From contig JAJJLU010000534.1 in NCBI GenBank assembly GCA_023807065.1, forward strand, positions 1 through 33,314: a stretch of DNA of 33,314 nucleotides, given 5' to 3'. This DNA comes from Isotricha intestinalis (Eukaryota; Ciliophora; Litostomatea; Vestibuliferida; Isotrichidae). The number at the start of each line of letters is the position of its first letter. Within the stretch, counting starts at the first letter, position 1. The translations under genes and the position numbers were made by a program. Below are positions 25,188 to 33,298 of the stretch, piece after piece. The notes under the pieces were generated by a model. It was not told the DNA's origin, ran no database searches, and saw nothing but the letters and a program-made list of their open reading frames with translations.

Positions 25188-26489
25188 ATGGAAGAGAGAA
25201 GAGTAAAAAAATCAAATTCCTTGAAAGGAAACACGAAAATACCATCAATGAACAAAATTCAGAATCCAAAAAGAAAAGAAAGCAGTGGTCAAGATACATC
25301 AAATGCTGAAGGATTTTTAAATAAAATAATAAATAACACATTTTCTCCAGTAACAAATTTCAAACATAGAAAAAAATTAAGTTCATCAAATATAAATACG
25401 GAAAAAGCATTAATAGAGAAATTATCAATGGATATATTAAAAAAAGATTATGAAAAATATCCGAATGGAGACATATCTCAAAAACCATTTGGAATAATAA
25501 AATCATTTGCATTTAATTCATATCATGGAATATATAAAGAAGAAAACGAAGATAAAATTTGTGTATGTGAACAAATAAAAAAACCTCCAAATTCAAAAAG
25601 TAGAATATGGCCAAAATTATCATTTTTTGCAATATTTGATGGTCATGGAGGAGAAACATGTTCATCTTATCTAAAAAATAATTTCTTAAATTATTTATTA
25701 GAAGACAAGAATTTTCCAATAGATATTAAAGCATCATTAATATCAACAATAGAAAGATGTGAAAATGAATTTAATAAAAAATATAATGATGATTTAAGTG
25801 GTTCTTGTGCATTAATATGTGTAATATCAGATAATAAAATATTTTTTTGTAATGTAGGTGATTCTCGTGCAATAATGTCAATGGATAATGGGAAAAAAAT
25901 TCGTCCATTAACAATAGATCACAAGCCTAACAATCCAAAAGATTATGAAAGAATAATAAAATGTGGTGGGAAAGTTTATATTGATAATGATAATCCAGAA
26001 AGAGATTTAACTCAAATGACAGTAATAAATAATGAAAAAGAATTTGATAAATATATTAATGATCCTGAAATAGTTTATCGTATTTATCCTTGTGATTTAG
26101 CTGTTTCTAGAACAATAGGAGATTTAAAAGCTAAAAAAAAAGAATTAGGAGGTTTACCTGGACAAGTTGTTTCTACTCCTGATGTTTATGTTTTTGATAA
26201 TTCAAGTAATTTAGATTTTATTATTATGGGATGTGATGGTATTTTCGATTGTTTAAGTAATAATGATATTATTGATTGTGCTTGGTATGCTATACAAAAT
26301 ACTTGTAAAGCTAGAAATAATGATATTAATTATATCTCCCTTGATATGTGTGATATGATCATTAAAAATTCTATGGATAAAATGAGTGGTGATAATCTTT
26401 CTGTTGTAATTATTGGATTGGAAGGACTTGAAAAGTACTTAGTTAATAAAATTAATAGGGAAAAGGTTGTTAAGACTTTTAAGAAATAG
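25188..26489 (+). CDS. PP2C-type (PPM) Ser/Thr protein phosphatase
   Basis: This 433-residue protein is a metal-dependent protein phosphatase of the PPM family. The first about 100 residues are a basic, Ser/Asn-rich extension without acylation signal. Catalytic-domain motifs are in order: ENED (119-122), FAIFDGHGG (metal ligand D151, G152), GSCALICVISDNKIFFCNVGDSRA, DHKPNNPKDYERI, DLAVSRTIGD, MGCDGIFD (D350), and GDNLSVVII (D402). All metal-coordinating Asp residues I can place are present, so it should be active. It is the only gene here ending in TAG; a TGA follows eight codons later. Ile codons shift from ATA in the 5' half to ATT in the 3' half. It lies 229 bp upstream of the PKG-like gene on the same strand. 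A functional link is only suggested by this. Confidence 0.95.
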   Translation: MEERRVKKSNSLKGNTKIPSMNKIQNPKRKESSGQDTSNAEGFLNKIINNTFSPVTNFKHRKKLSSSNINTEKALIEKLSMDILKKDYEKYPNGDISQKPFGIIKSFAFNSYHGIYKEENEDKICVCEQIKKPPNSKSRIWPKLSFFAIFDGHGGETCSSYLKNNFLNYLLEDKNFPIDIKASLISTIERCENEFNKKYNDDLSGSCALICVISDNKIFFCNVGDSRAIMSMDNGKKIRPLTIDHKPNNPKDYERIIKCGGKVYIDNDNPERDLTQMTVINNEKEFDKYINDPEIVYRIYPCDLAVSRTIGDLKAKKKELGGLPGQVVSTPDVYVFDNSSNLDFIIMGCDGIFDCLSNNDIIDCAWYAIQNTCKARNNDINYISLDMCDMIIKNSMDKMSGDNLSVVIIGLEGLEKYLVNKINREKVVKTFKK

Positions 26490-26718
26490 ATTTTTTTTTT
26501 TTCGTTTTTTTGGTGAACAATTTCATTAATTAGAATATATATAATTTAATTACTTCAAGAATTTATTTAATGTTTATTATTATAAAATATATTTTTTATT
26601 GAACATTAAATTAAAATTTTATTATTTTTTTTATCGAATTTTCTTTAAAATAATAATTTATAAATAATGTTAAATTCCTTTTAAAAAATTTTTATAAAGA
26701 TTAAACAAAATAACATTA

Positions 26719-29505
26719 ATGGGTATAAAATGTGTAAAACCAAATTATTGTTGTGGCCAAACAGATCTTTCACGTAAATCAAAAAGTTCTCAAGATACAT
26801 TAAATCCAAATGAATTAGCAGACAATAATAATACAAATAGAAAAAAATCAATTTTTGGAGTTAATTCCTTTGCAAATAAATTTTTAAAATTAGAATCAAA
26901 AATGTCAAGAGCTTCTTTAAAATCAAATAACAGTCAATTAAGAATAATAAATAATAATTTAAAATTTATAAGTGAAATAAGTCAATTGACAATAATGAAT
27001 GAAGTAAATAAAAAAGAAGAAGATATAAAAATGATAGAAAAAATATTTTCCAAAAATTATTTTCTAAAAGCATTAAATGAGAAGAATAAAGAAGATATAA
27101 TGAAAGAAATAAGATTTGCAAAAATAGGAGGAAATAAATTAGTAATAAAAGAAGGATATGAAGGTAGATTATTATATATAATAAGAAAAGGATTAGTAGA
27201 AGTAATAAAAGATAATATAATCATAAAAACATATTCAAAAGGAGAAAGTTTTGGAGAAATAGCATTATTACATAAATATTTTAGAACAAGTACAATAAGA
27301 ACTATTTCAGAATGTGAATTTTGGATTTTAGAAAGAATTTCATTTAGAAAAATAATAGATGCTTCAACAATTGAAAATTATAAAGAAAATAAAAAATTCA
27401 TAAATTCAATAAATATTTTCAGGGCTTTAGAAAATTATCAAATTTCACTTTTATGTTCTGCTTTATATAAAGAAATGTATATTAAAGATAATATTATTGC
27501 TAAAGAAGGTGATATTGCAAATTGTATTTATATTATTAAAGAAGGAGAAGTTAATTGTGTTAAAGAGGGAAGAATAATAAGAACCTTATCAAAAGGAGAA
27601 AATTTTGGTGAAAGAAGTATATTTTTAGATACTAAAAGATCTTTAGATGTTATTGCCAAAACTAATTGTATTTGTTATTTAATTTCATTTGATATTTTAA
27701 AAACTGTTTTAGGCTTTTCTTATAGAAATGTTCTTTTAAATCAAATTATTAAAATGGCTTTTTCTAAAAGCATTTATTTCAAAGATATTCATTTACAATT
27801 CATTGATAGAATTTTACATTTGTTTATTATGAAAAATTATAATAAAGATGAAATTGCTTATAAAAAAGGAGATGATTTATCTGAAATTGTTTCAGTTATT
27901 ATTGATGGAAATTTAATTAATAAAAATAAAGAAATTATTGGTAATAGAGGAGAAATTCTTTTTGAAAAAAATGTATTTAATCAAGGTAATAATATTTTAT
28001 TATATGATTTAATTGTTGATCCAGATTGTTTAATTTGTGAAGCAGAATCAAAAGAAATATTCAAATCTTTAAGGGTGGATAATTTCTTCGTTTTAAGAAA
28101 TAAAAGTATTGAAATTAATATATTATCTCAATCAGAATTATTAAGAAAATTCAATTTTGAAAAAATAGAAATTCTCTTATCAAAAATGGGAAGGAAAAAA
28201 TATAAAGAAAATGAAATAATAATTTCAAAAGGAAAAGAAGGAAAAAATATATTTTTTATAAAAGAAGGAAAAGTAAGAATAGAAAATTTAAATCAAGATA
28301 TTGCTATAAATTCAATGGGAACTTTTGGTTATAAAGAATTAGGAATTTCATCATCAATAGGAGAAAATTTATTATTTACAAATTATTATAATGATACAAT
28401 TATTGCTTCTTCTGATTGTGAACTTTTATATATAAATAAATCTTCCTTTGAAAATACTTTAGGAGAAAATTTACTGTCTTACTTAAAAAATTGGTTATTA
28501 TTAAGAGATAAAAATTTAAATTTACGTGATTTTGATTTTTATGGAGATTTTAATGTTCATTTTAATCCAATTGTAAGTTTAATTAAATCAAGAACAAATA
28601 ATAGATTTTATGTGATAAAAAGTTATCCAAAAGATTTAATAATAAAAGAAGATTCATTTAATCATATATCAGAATTAAAAAAAATAAATTTAAAAATTGA
28701 TTATCCTTTCATATCAAATTATATAAAAACTCTCCAAGACAAAAATTATATATATTTCCTATTTGAATATATTGAAGGAATTCAATTATCAGAAATAATA
28801 AAAAATAATGAAAACAATTATATTCAATTTACAAAGCGTCAACTTCAATTTTATTTTTCAAATTTATTATTAATAATAAACTACCTTCATTCAAAGAGTA
28901 TAATTCACAGAAGCATTCAGCCGGATAATTTAATAATAAATAAGAATGGATATTTAAAGTTAATAACATTAACAACATCAAAAATAATAGAAGATAGGAC
29001 AAATACAATAATAGGAAATATATTTTATATGTCACCTGAAGTAATTTTAGGAGAAGGATATTCATTTGAAGCAGATTATTGGTCTTCTGCAGTTTTAATG
29101 TATGAAATATGTTTTGGAAAAAAACCCTTTGAAGGTAATGTGGATGATCCAATGACTGTTTATTTCTCGATTATTAATGGAAATTTAAATTTTCCTAATA
29201 ATTATTATGATTTATCTCTCATTTCTCTTTTAAGTAATATGCTTGAAAAATCACCTTTTAATCGTTATTCTAAAATCGAATTAATTCAAAGTCATTCTTG
29301 GTTCAGTAATTTTGATTTTAAAGAAGTTGAATTTCTTAAAATTAATCCTGAATTTATTCCCACTATTAAAGATATTAAATATGAAAATAATGAAAGCTTT
29401 TTAAAACATTCTATTTTAATGTATAAAGAATGGAAAAATGAATTTCAAGTCTTTGTTGAAGAAAGTAAAAGGAAAGAATATGAATGTTGGTTTGAGGGTT
29501 TTTAA
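26719..29505 (+). CDS. cGMP-dependent protein kinase-like protein with four CNB domains; predicted pseudokinase
   Basis: This 928-residue protein has PKG architecture as in alveolates: four cyclic-nucleotide-binding domains (about 111-217, 232-343, 350-460, 472-590) and a C-terminal kinase domain (about 604-865). It starts MGIKC with more Cys at 12-13, suiting N-myristoylation at Gly2 and palmitoylation. CNB-A keeps the phosphate-binding cassette (FGE, E180; R189 followed by T-S-T, a cGMP-like pattern). CNB-B keeps FGE (E298) and R307. CNB-C and CNB-D are degenerate. In the kinase domain the beta3 Lys (K634), an alpha-C Glu and the SPE and DYW motifs remain. However, the HRD Asp is Ser (HRSIQPDN, S732), the HRD+2 Lys is Gln, DFG is TLT (750-752) and the glycine loop is unrecognisable. 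It should not phosphorylate, and may act as a cyclic-nucleotide-responsive scaffold. The frame is intact and coding-like throughout. Confidence 0.92.
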   Translation: MGIKCVKPNYCCGQTDLSRKSKSSQDTLNPNELADNNNTNRKKSIFGVNSFANKFLKLESKMSRASLKSNNSQLRIINNNLKFISEISQLTIMNEVNKKEEDIKMIEKIFSKNYFLKALNEKNKEDIMKEIRFAKIGGNKLVIKEGYEGRLLYIIRKGLVEVIKDNIIIKTYSKGESFGEIALLHKYFRTSTIRTISECEFWILERISFRKIIDASTIENYKENKKFINSINIFRALENYQISLLCSALYKEMYIKDNIIAKEGDIANCIYIIKEGEVNCVKEGRIIRTLSKGENFGERSIFLDTKRSLDVIAKTNCICYLISFDILKTVLGFSYRNVLLNQIIKMAFSKSIYFKDIHLQFIDRILHLFIMKNYNKDEIAYKKGDDLSEIVSVIIDGNLINKNKEIIGNRGEILFEKNVFNQGNNILLYDLIVDPDCLICEAESKEIFKSLRVDNFFVLRNKSIEINILSQSELLRKFNFEKIEILLSKMGRKKYKENEIIISKGKEGKNIFFIKEGKVRIENLNQDIAINSMGTFGYKELGISSSIGENLLFTNYYNDTIIASSDCELLYINKSSFENTLGENLLSYLKNWLLLRDKNLNLRDFDFYGDFNVHFNPIVSLIKSRTNNRFYVIKSYPKDLIIKEDSFNHISELKKINLKIDYPFISNYIKTLQDKNYIYFLFEYIEGIQLSEIIKNNENNYIQFTKRQLQFYFSNLLLIINYLHSKSIIHRSIQPDNLIINKNGYLKLITLTTSKIIEDRTNTIIGNIFYMSPEVILGEGYSFEADYWSSAVLMYEICFGKKPFEGNVDDPMTVYFSIINGNLNFPNNYYDLSLISLLSNMLEKSPFNRYSKIELIQSHSWFSNFDFKEVEFLKINPEFIPTIKDIKYENNESFLKHSILMYKEWKNEFQVFVEESKRKEYECWFEGF

Positions 29506-29737
29506 TAAAAACAATTATTTTTTGTTGATTTTATTATAGGAATATTTATATTTTATTTTTTTAATTTTCTATGATAGTTATATTTTTTATAGTAGTTGTT
29601 TATTCTGTTATTAAATTTTATATGATATTTTAAAATAAATAAATTCAAATAATTTAAATTTTAAATGTTATTTTTAATATCTCTTCCTTTGAAATATCGA
29701 AAAATAATATTAAAAATAAAAATAAAAACTTTAAAAA

Positions 29738-30928
29738 ATGGCAGAAGCAGAAAATGAAATAAATGAAAATAAAATAGAACCAGAAGAAAACAAAGAAGAA
29801 TCATTAGAAGAAGAAGACTATGAAAAAGAAATATTAAACAAAACATTTTTTAACAAATATAAATGTATAAAAAAATTAGGAGAAGGTTCATTTGGAATGA
29901 TATATAAAGCAGAATTTGAAAATGAATATTACGCATTAAAATTTGAGCATAAAAACTCGATAAATTTATTAGAAAACGAAGCTCAAATAATGTCAATATT
30001 AAAAGGTCCAAACATTCCTTATGTAAAATCATATGGTTACTCAGGAAATTTCAATATATTAGTAATGCAATTATTAGGAAAGAGTTTAGAAGATATTTTT
30101 GAAGAGAGAAAAAATTTTAGTTTAAAATCAGTTTGTATGTTAGCAAATCAAATGATAACAGTATTAGAATATATTCACAATAAGCATTTTATTCATAGAG
30201 ATATAAAACCAGATAATTTCGTAATGGGATTAGAAGATAAATCTCAATATGTATATTTATTAGATTTTGGATTAGCTAAAAAATATAGATCTTCAACAAC
30301 ACTTATTCAAAATCCTATGATTAATAAAAAAAAATTAACTGGAACTGCTCGATATGCTTCAATTAACGCTTTAAAAGGTTTTGAACAAAGTCGAAGAGAT
30401 GATTTAGAAAGTGTTGGTTATGTTTTAATGTATTTATTAAGAGGAAGTTTACCTTGGCAAGGTTTTCAAGCAAAGACAAAAGAAGAAAGATATAAAAAAA
30501 TTTTAAAAAAAAAAATTGATGTTACTTCATATGATTTATGCATTGGATTTCCAAATGAATTTGAAAAATTTGTTGAATATACTAGAAGATTAGAATATAC
30601 TGAAGAACCTAAATATGATTTTCTAAGAGAATTATTTAATAAAGTAATGAAAAGAGAACAATTTAAATTTGATTTTGTTTATGATTGGACTACTAAATAT
30701 GAATTAAAATTAAGAAATACTTTAACTTTGAAAACTGAAGCTGATAGTCAAAATAATCATTATAATATTAAAAGAGGTTGGAGTATTAAAGCTCAATATA
30801 AATTTGAACTTGAAGATAATAATGTTACTTTGTATAAAAGCAATAATTATGATAATGTTCAAGGAAATAAAGATTTAAATAGAAATAGGGAAGAAAGAGT
30901 CGAATGTTGTAATGGATGTTTAATGTAA
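29738..30928 (+). CDS. Casein kinase 1 family protein kinase, with Cys-rich C-terminus
   Basis: This 396-residue Ser/Thr kinase is of the CK1 family. An acidic N-terminal extension of about 40 residues precedes the kinase domain. All catalytic elements are present: LGEGSFG (from L47), ALKFEH (K68), HRDIKPDNF (H153-R154-D155), LLDFGLAKKY (D176), and LTGTARYASINA, whose SIN replaces the APE motif and defines CK1. It is followed by SRRDDLESVGYVLMYLLRG and SLPWQG. The chain ends ECCNGCLM (C390, C391, C394). The double Cys recalls the palmitoylated C-termini of yeast Yck1/Yck2. It is not a CaaX box, because the Cys is third rather than fourth from the end. A membrane-bound CK1 is therefore a reasonable inference. 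An A11 run at 30505-30515 lies in the coding frame. It ends convergently with the next gene. Confidence 0.95.
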   Translation: MAEAENEINENKIEPEENKEESLEEEDYEKEILNKTFFNKYKCIKKLGEGSFGMIYKAEFENEYYALKFEHKNSINLLENEAQIMSILKGPNIPYVKSYGYSGNFNILVMQLLGKSLEDIFEERKNFSLKSVCMLANQMITVLEYIHNKHFIHRDIKPDNFVMGLEDKSQYVYLLDFGLAKKYRSSTTLIQNPMINKKKLTGTARYASINALKGFEQSRRDDLESVGYVLMYLLRGSLPWQGFQAKTKEERYKKILKKKIDVTSYDLCIGFPNEFEKFVEYTRRLEYTEEPKYDFLRELFNKVMKREQFKFDFVYDWTTKYELKLRNTLTLKTEADSQNNHYNIKRGWSIKAQYKFELEDNNVTLYKSNNYDNVQGNKDLNRNREERVECCNGCLM

Positions 30929-31212
30929 GAATATATTTTTTTTAATTATTTTTAGTTGGTGAGGTTTTTAAATTATTTTTTTATTGTATTTTACATAATT
31001 AGAAAAGAAATTTTTAATTGTATTTTATTTATTATACAATATATTAATTTTATTTACATAACAGCTCCTAATAATAGCAATTGATAAAAATAAATAAAAA
31101 TCAAAATTTTTTATAATAATCTAATAATTGAGTAAAATTAACTAATTATTTTTTATAACAAAAAAAGCAAAAAAAAAGAAAGACTTCAAAAAAGTCCATA
31201 ATCAAAAACAAT

Positions 31213-32271
31213 TTATTTAGCATTATCAATATTAATCATAGATAACTTAGAGCAAGTGAAATTATTTTCATACATCCAATGACATAAATTTTGTATTAAA
31301 TCAATACATTCATCTTTATTAAATCCAAAATCATTATTATTATCATCAGGATCTATAAAATCTAAAATAAATTCATTACTTATATCAGGAACATCTTCTG
31401 CTTTTTCTTCAGCTGTAAATTCTAATCCTTTATTTACTTTATTTGAATATGCTTGATTCACATATTCTCTAAATAAACCAACAAAAATTAAAATTTTTTG
31501 AAAAAAATTAGGATTACAATATGATGATACTTTATTTAAATAATCTATAAACACATCATCTGTTATTTTATTCTCATTATCATCTATTTTTTCATCTTTA
31601 TTATGAGGATCATTTAAAAATTTATTAAATAAAGGATGTTCTTTAATATTATTATATTCTTTCATTTTTCTTTTTTTATTCCTTTCACTTTTTTCATTAT
31701 CATCTTTAATATTATATAAAAAATTAAAAGCATCAAAAATAACATTTTTAAATTCAGTAGTTTCTCCTTTTCTATTTTCTTTAGAAAAAAAGCTTAATCC
31801 ACAAGGATTAAATTTAATTCTTTCAATATTTTGTTCACTGATATCTTTTTTAGGTCTTCCTCTTCCTCTTCCAGAGCTTAAATTAGTATTATGCTTTTGT
31901 TTTCTATGAGTATATAATGCAGGATATGATAAATAACTCTTACCACATAATTGACATATAAATGTTCTTCCTTCTGTATCATTTTTTGATCTTCTTCTAT
32001 GAATATCTTCTTTTTTTTCTTGAGAATTTTCATTATAATTATCTTCTATTAAATTAGTGTTCTCTTCACTTTTTGTCTGTATATTATTTTGAATGTAATT
32101 ATTACGATTTTGATATATTTGATTTTGAGATGGAATCATGTATCCTTGAAGGGGAATAGAGTAATTTTGAGAATTTTGATTTTCTATAGGAAGATATCCT
32201 GTACCTAGATATCCAGGAACAAGGGATTGGGATTGAGGCATTTGAGAATTGAATTTAGAGTTTGTGTCCAT
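31213..32271 (-). CDS. Single C2H2 zinc finger plus AT-hook protein
   Basis: This is a 352-residue putative DNA-binding protein. The first about 100 residues are Gln/Asn/Pro-rich and disordered-looking. One C2H2 finger follows (C106, C109, H122, H127) with the phrase CGKSYLSYPALYTHRKQKH, which I recall as recurrent in ciliate and other protist proteins. Next comes an AT-hook, GRGRGRPKK at about 134-142. The C-terminal half has a conserved-looking region (NPCGLSFF near 155, and YCNPNFFQKILIFVGLFREY) and ends with an acidic and helical segment. Finger plus AT-hook suggests a chromatin or transcription role, with AT-rich target DNA likely. The target is unknown. It is the last intact gene before the right end, which makes it the most telomere-proximal gene if the terminal repeat is a telomere. 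Confidence 0.85.
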   Translation of the reverse strand: MDTNSKFNSQMPQSQSLVPGYLGTGYLPIENQNSQNYSIPLQGYMIPSQNQIYQNRNNYIQNNIQTKSEENTNLIEDNYNENSQEKKEDIHRRRSKNDTEGRTFICQLCGKSYLSYPALYTHRKQKHNTNLSSGRGRGRPKKDISEQNIERIKFNPCGLSFFSKENRKGETTEFKNVIFDAFNFLYNIKDDNEKSERNKKRKMKEYNNIKEHPLFNKFLNDPHNKDEKIDDNENKITDDVFIDYLNKVSSYCNPNFFQKILIFVGLFREYVNQAYSNKVNKGLEFTAEEKAEDVPDISNEFILDFIDPDDNNNDFGFNKDECIDLIQNLCHWMYENNFTCSKLSMINIDNAK

Positions 32272-33298
32272 TTGTTTAAAAATATTTATATTTTTTTTTG
32301 AATAATTTTTTTTTGTAGATTTTTTTATATTATTTATTTTTATTTTTATTTTTATTGTTTTTTGTTTTCTTTACAATTATTTTTTTAACATTAAGTAAAT
32401 TTCTTTTTCTGTTAAAATTTAGAATTTATATTTAATTATTTTTGAGGACAGGATTTATTTTTATCTATATTAGGAAAAATAAATGTAAAAGAATTATTAA
32501 AAATTCCATAGGAGAAACCAATGATATTATTATTTTGTTCTTCAAAATCTATCAATAAATATTACAAATTTTGTCTTCTTCTTTTTTTTGATATCATTTT
32601 ATTAATTTTTAATACAATCCTTTATTAAATATTATTATCAAATTTAAAAGTTTCCAGAAAAAGAAATTATGTATTCAAATCTTTTAATTTTTTATTCCAG
32701 AATAATTAATGATACAATATTTAAATGGAATAATATTCCAAAATTAATTCCTTGGAAGTTTTATATTCTGAATAAATACTATTTTAATATTAATTGAAAC
32801 TGCTATTTTATAATCATATAAGACTTTAAATTTTTATTAAGGAAAACAATAAATATTCTCTCTATTTATTCTATTACATTTTCCTTACATTTTTTATTGT
32901 TCCCGCATTTTAAAATATAAATAATTTTTATTGTTTTATATTCTTTTTTATCTATTTTATGTTTATTTATCTATTCATTTATTTAATTATCTTTAACTAG
33001 TTATTTTCTTTTCATTTTTTTATTCATTAAATTATGATTTACTTTCTGTTCTTCTTTTTCTTCTCTACTTTACAGAAATTCTTATCTTTTTTTATATATT
33101 ATATGTTTATTTTTTGATTATTTCGTTTATAATATATATAAATTTTATCTCTATTATGACAAACTGTTTTATTTTCATTTGAAACCCTTTGTTAATTTTA
33201 TATTTATTTATTTTTCTAATGAGATCATTAAAATATATTATTTATCAATTGATTTGATGGTTAATTAATATATATAAAAACAATAATTATATCAATAT
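32272..33298. other. Non-coding, probably subtelomeric region
   Basis: About 1 kb without an intact gene, the largest gap in the window. The first 90 bases, upstream of the C2H2 gene, are T-rich with a short ATTTTT hexamer repeat (about 32335-32356) and should hold its promoter. Coding-like fragments lie on the minus strand at 32436-32561 and possibly up to 32759. From about 32890 the plus strand becomes T-rich, with many TTTAT and TTTATC words, up to the G-rich terminus. No tRNA or other RNA gene is recognised. Confidence 0.55.
32436..32561 (-). pseudogene. Possible gene remnant in the subtelomeric region
   Basis: A stop-to-stop minus-strand frame of 41 codons, without ATG, reads YLLIDFEEQNNNIIGFSYG near its start and ends NKSCPQK-TAA. 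The first part loosely resembles the C-terminal strand of pepsin-type aspartic proteases (hydrophobics, Asp, acidic, Asn, Ile-Gly-Phe), but this is weak. The same frame continues upstream to about 32759 with further coding-like pieces (TSKELILEYYSI, LFWNKKLKDLNT, FLFLETFKFDNNI) broken by six TAA codons. A GT..AG stretch at 32565-32549 (17 nt) could be a mini-intron, which would make this a real last exon instead. No other gene here shows introns, so a decayed copy seems likelier. Confidence 0.25.

Noticed and set aside
26719..29505. Active PKG
   Set aside because: Domain order fits, but loss of the HRD Asp, DFG and glycine loop together cannot be a single sequencing error.
30917..30928. CaaX prenylation box at the CK1 C-terminus
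   Set aside because: The Cys in GCLM is the third residue from the end; a CaaX box needs it fourth. The upstream CC pair fits palmitoylation better.
30956..30962. TTGGTGA shared shortly after the stops of PP2C (26510) and CK1 (30956)
   Set aside because: Only two short copies. AATTAGAA also occurs downstream of both and of the basic protein, but that word is expected about once by composition. Too weak to report as a motif.
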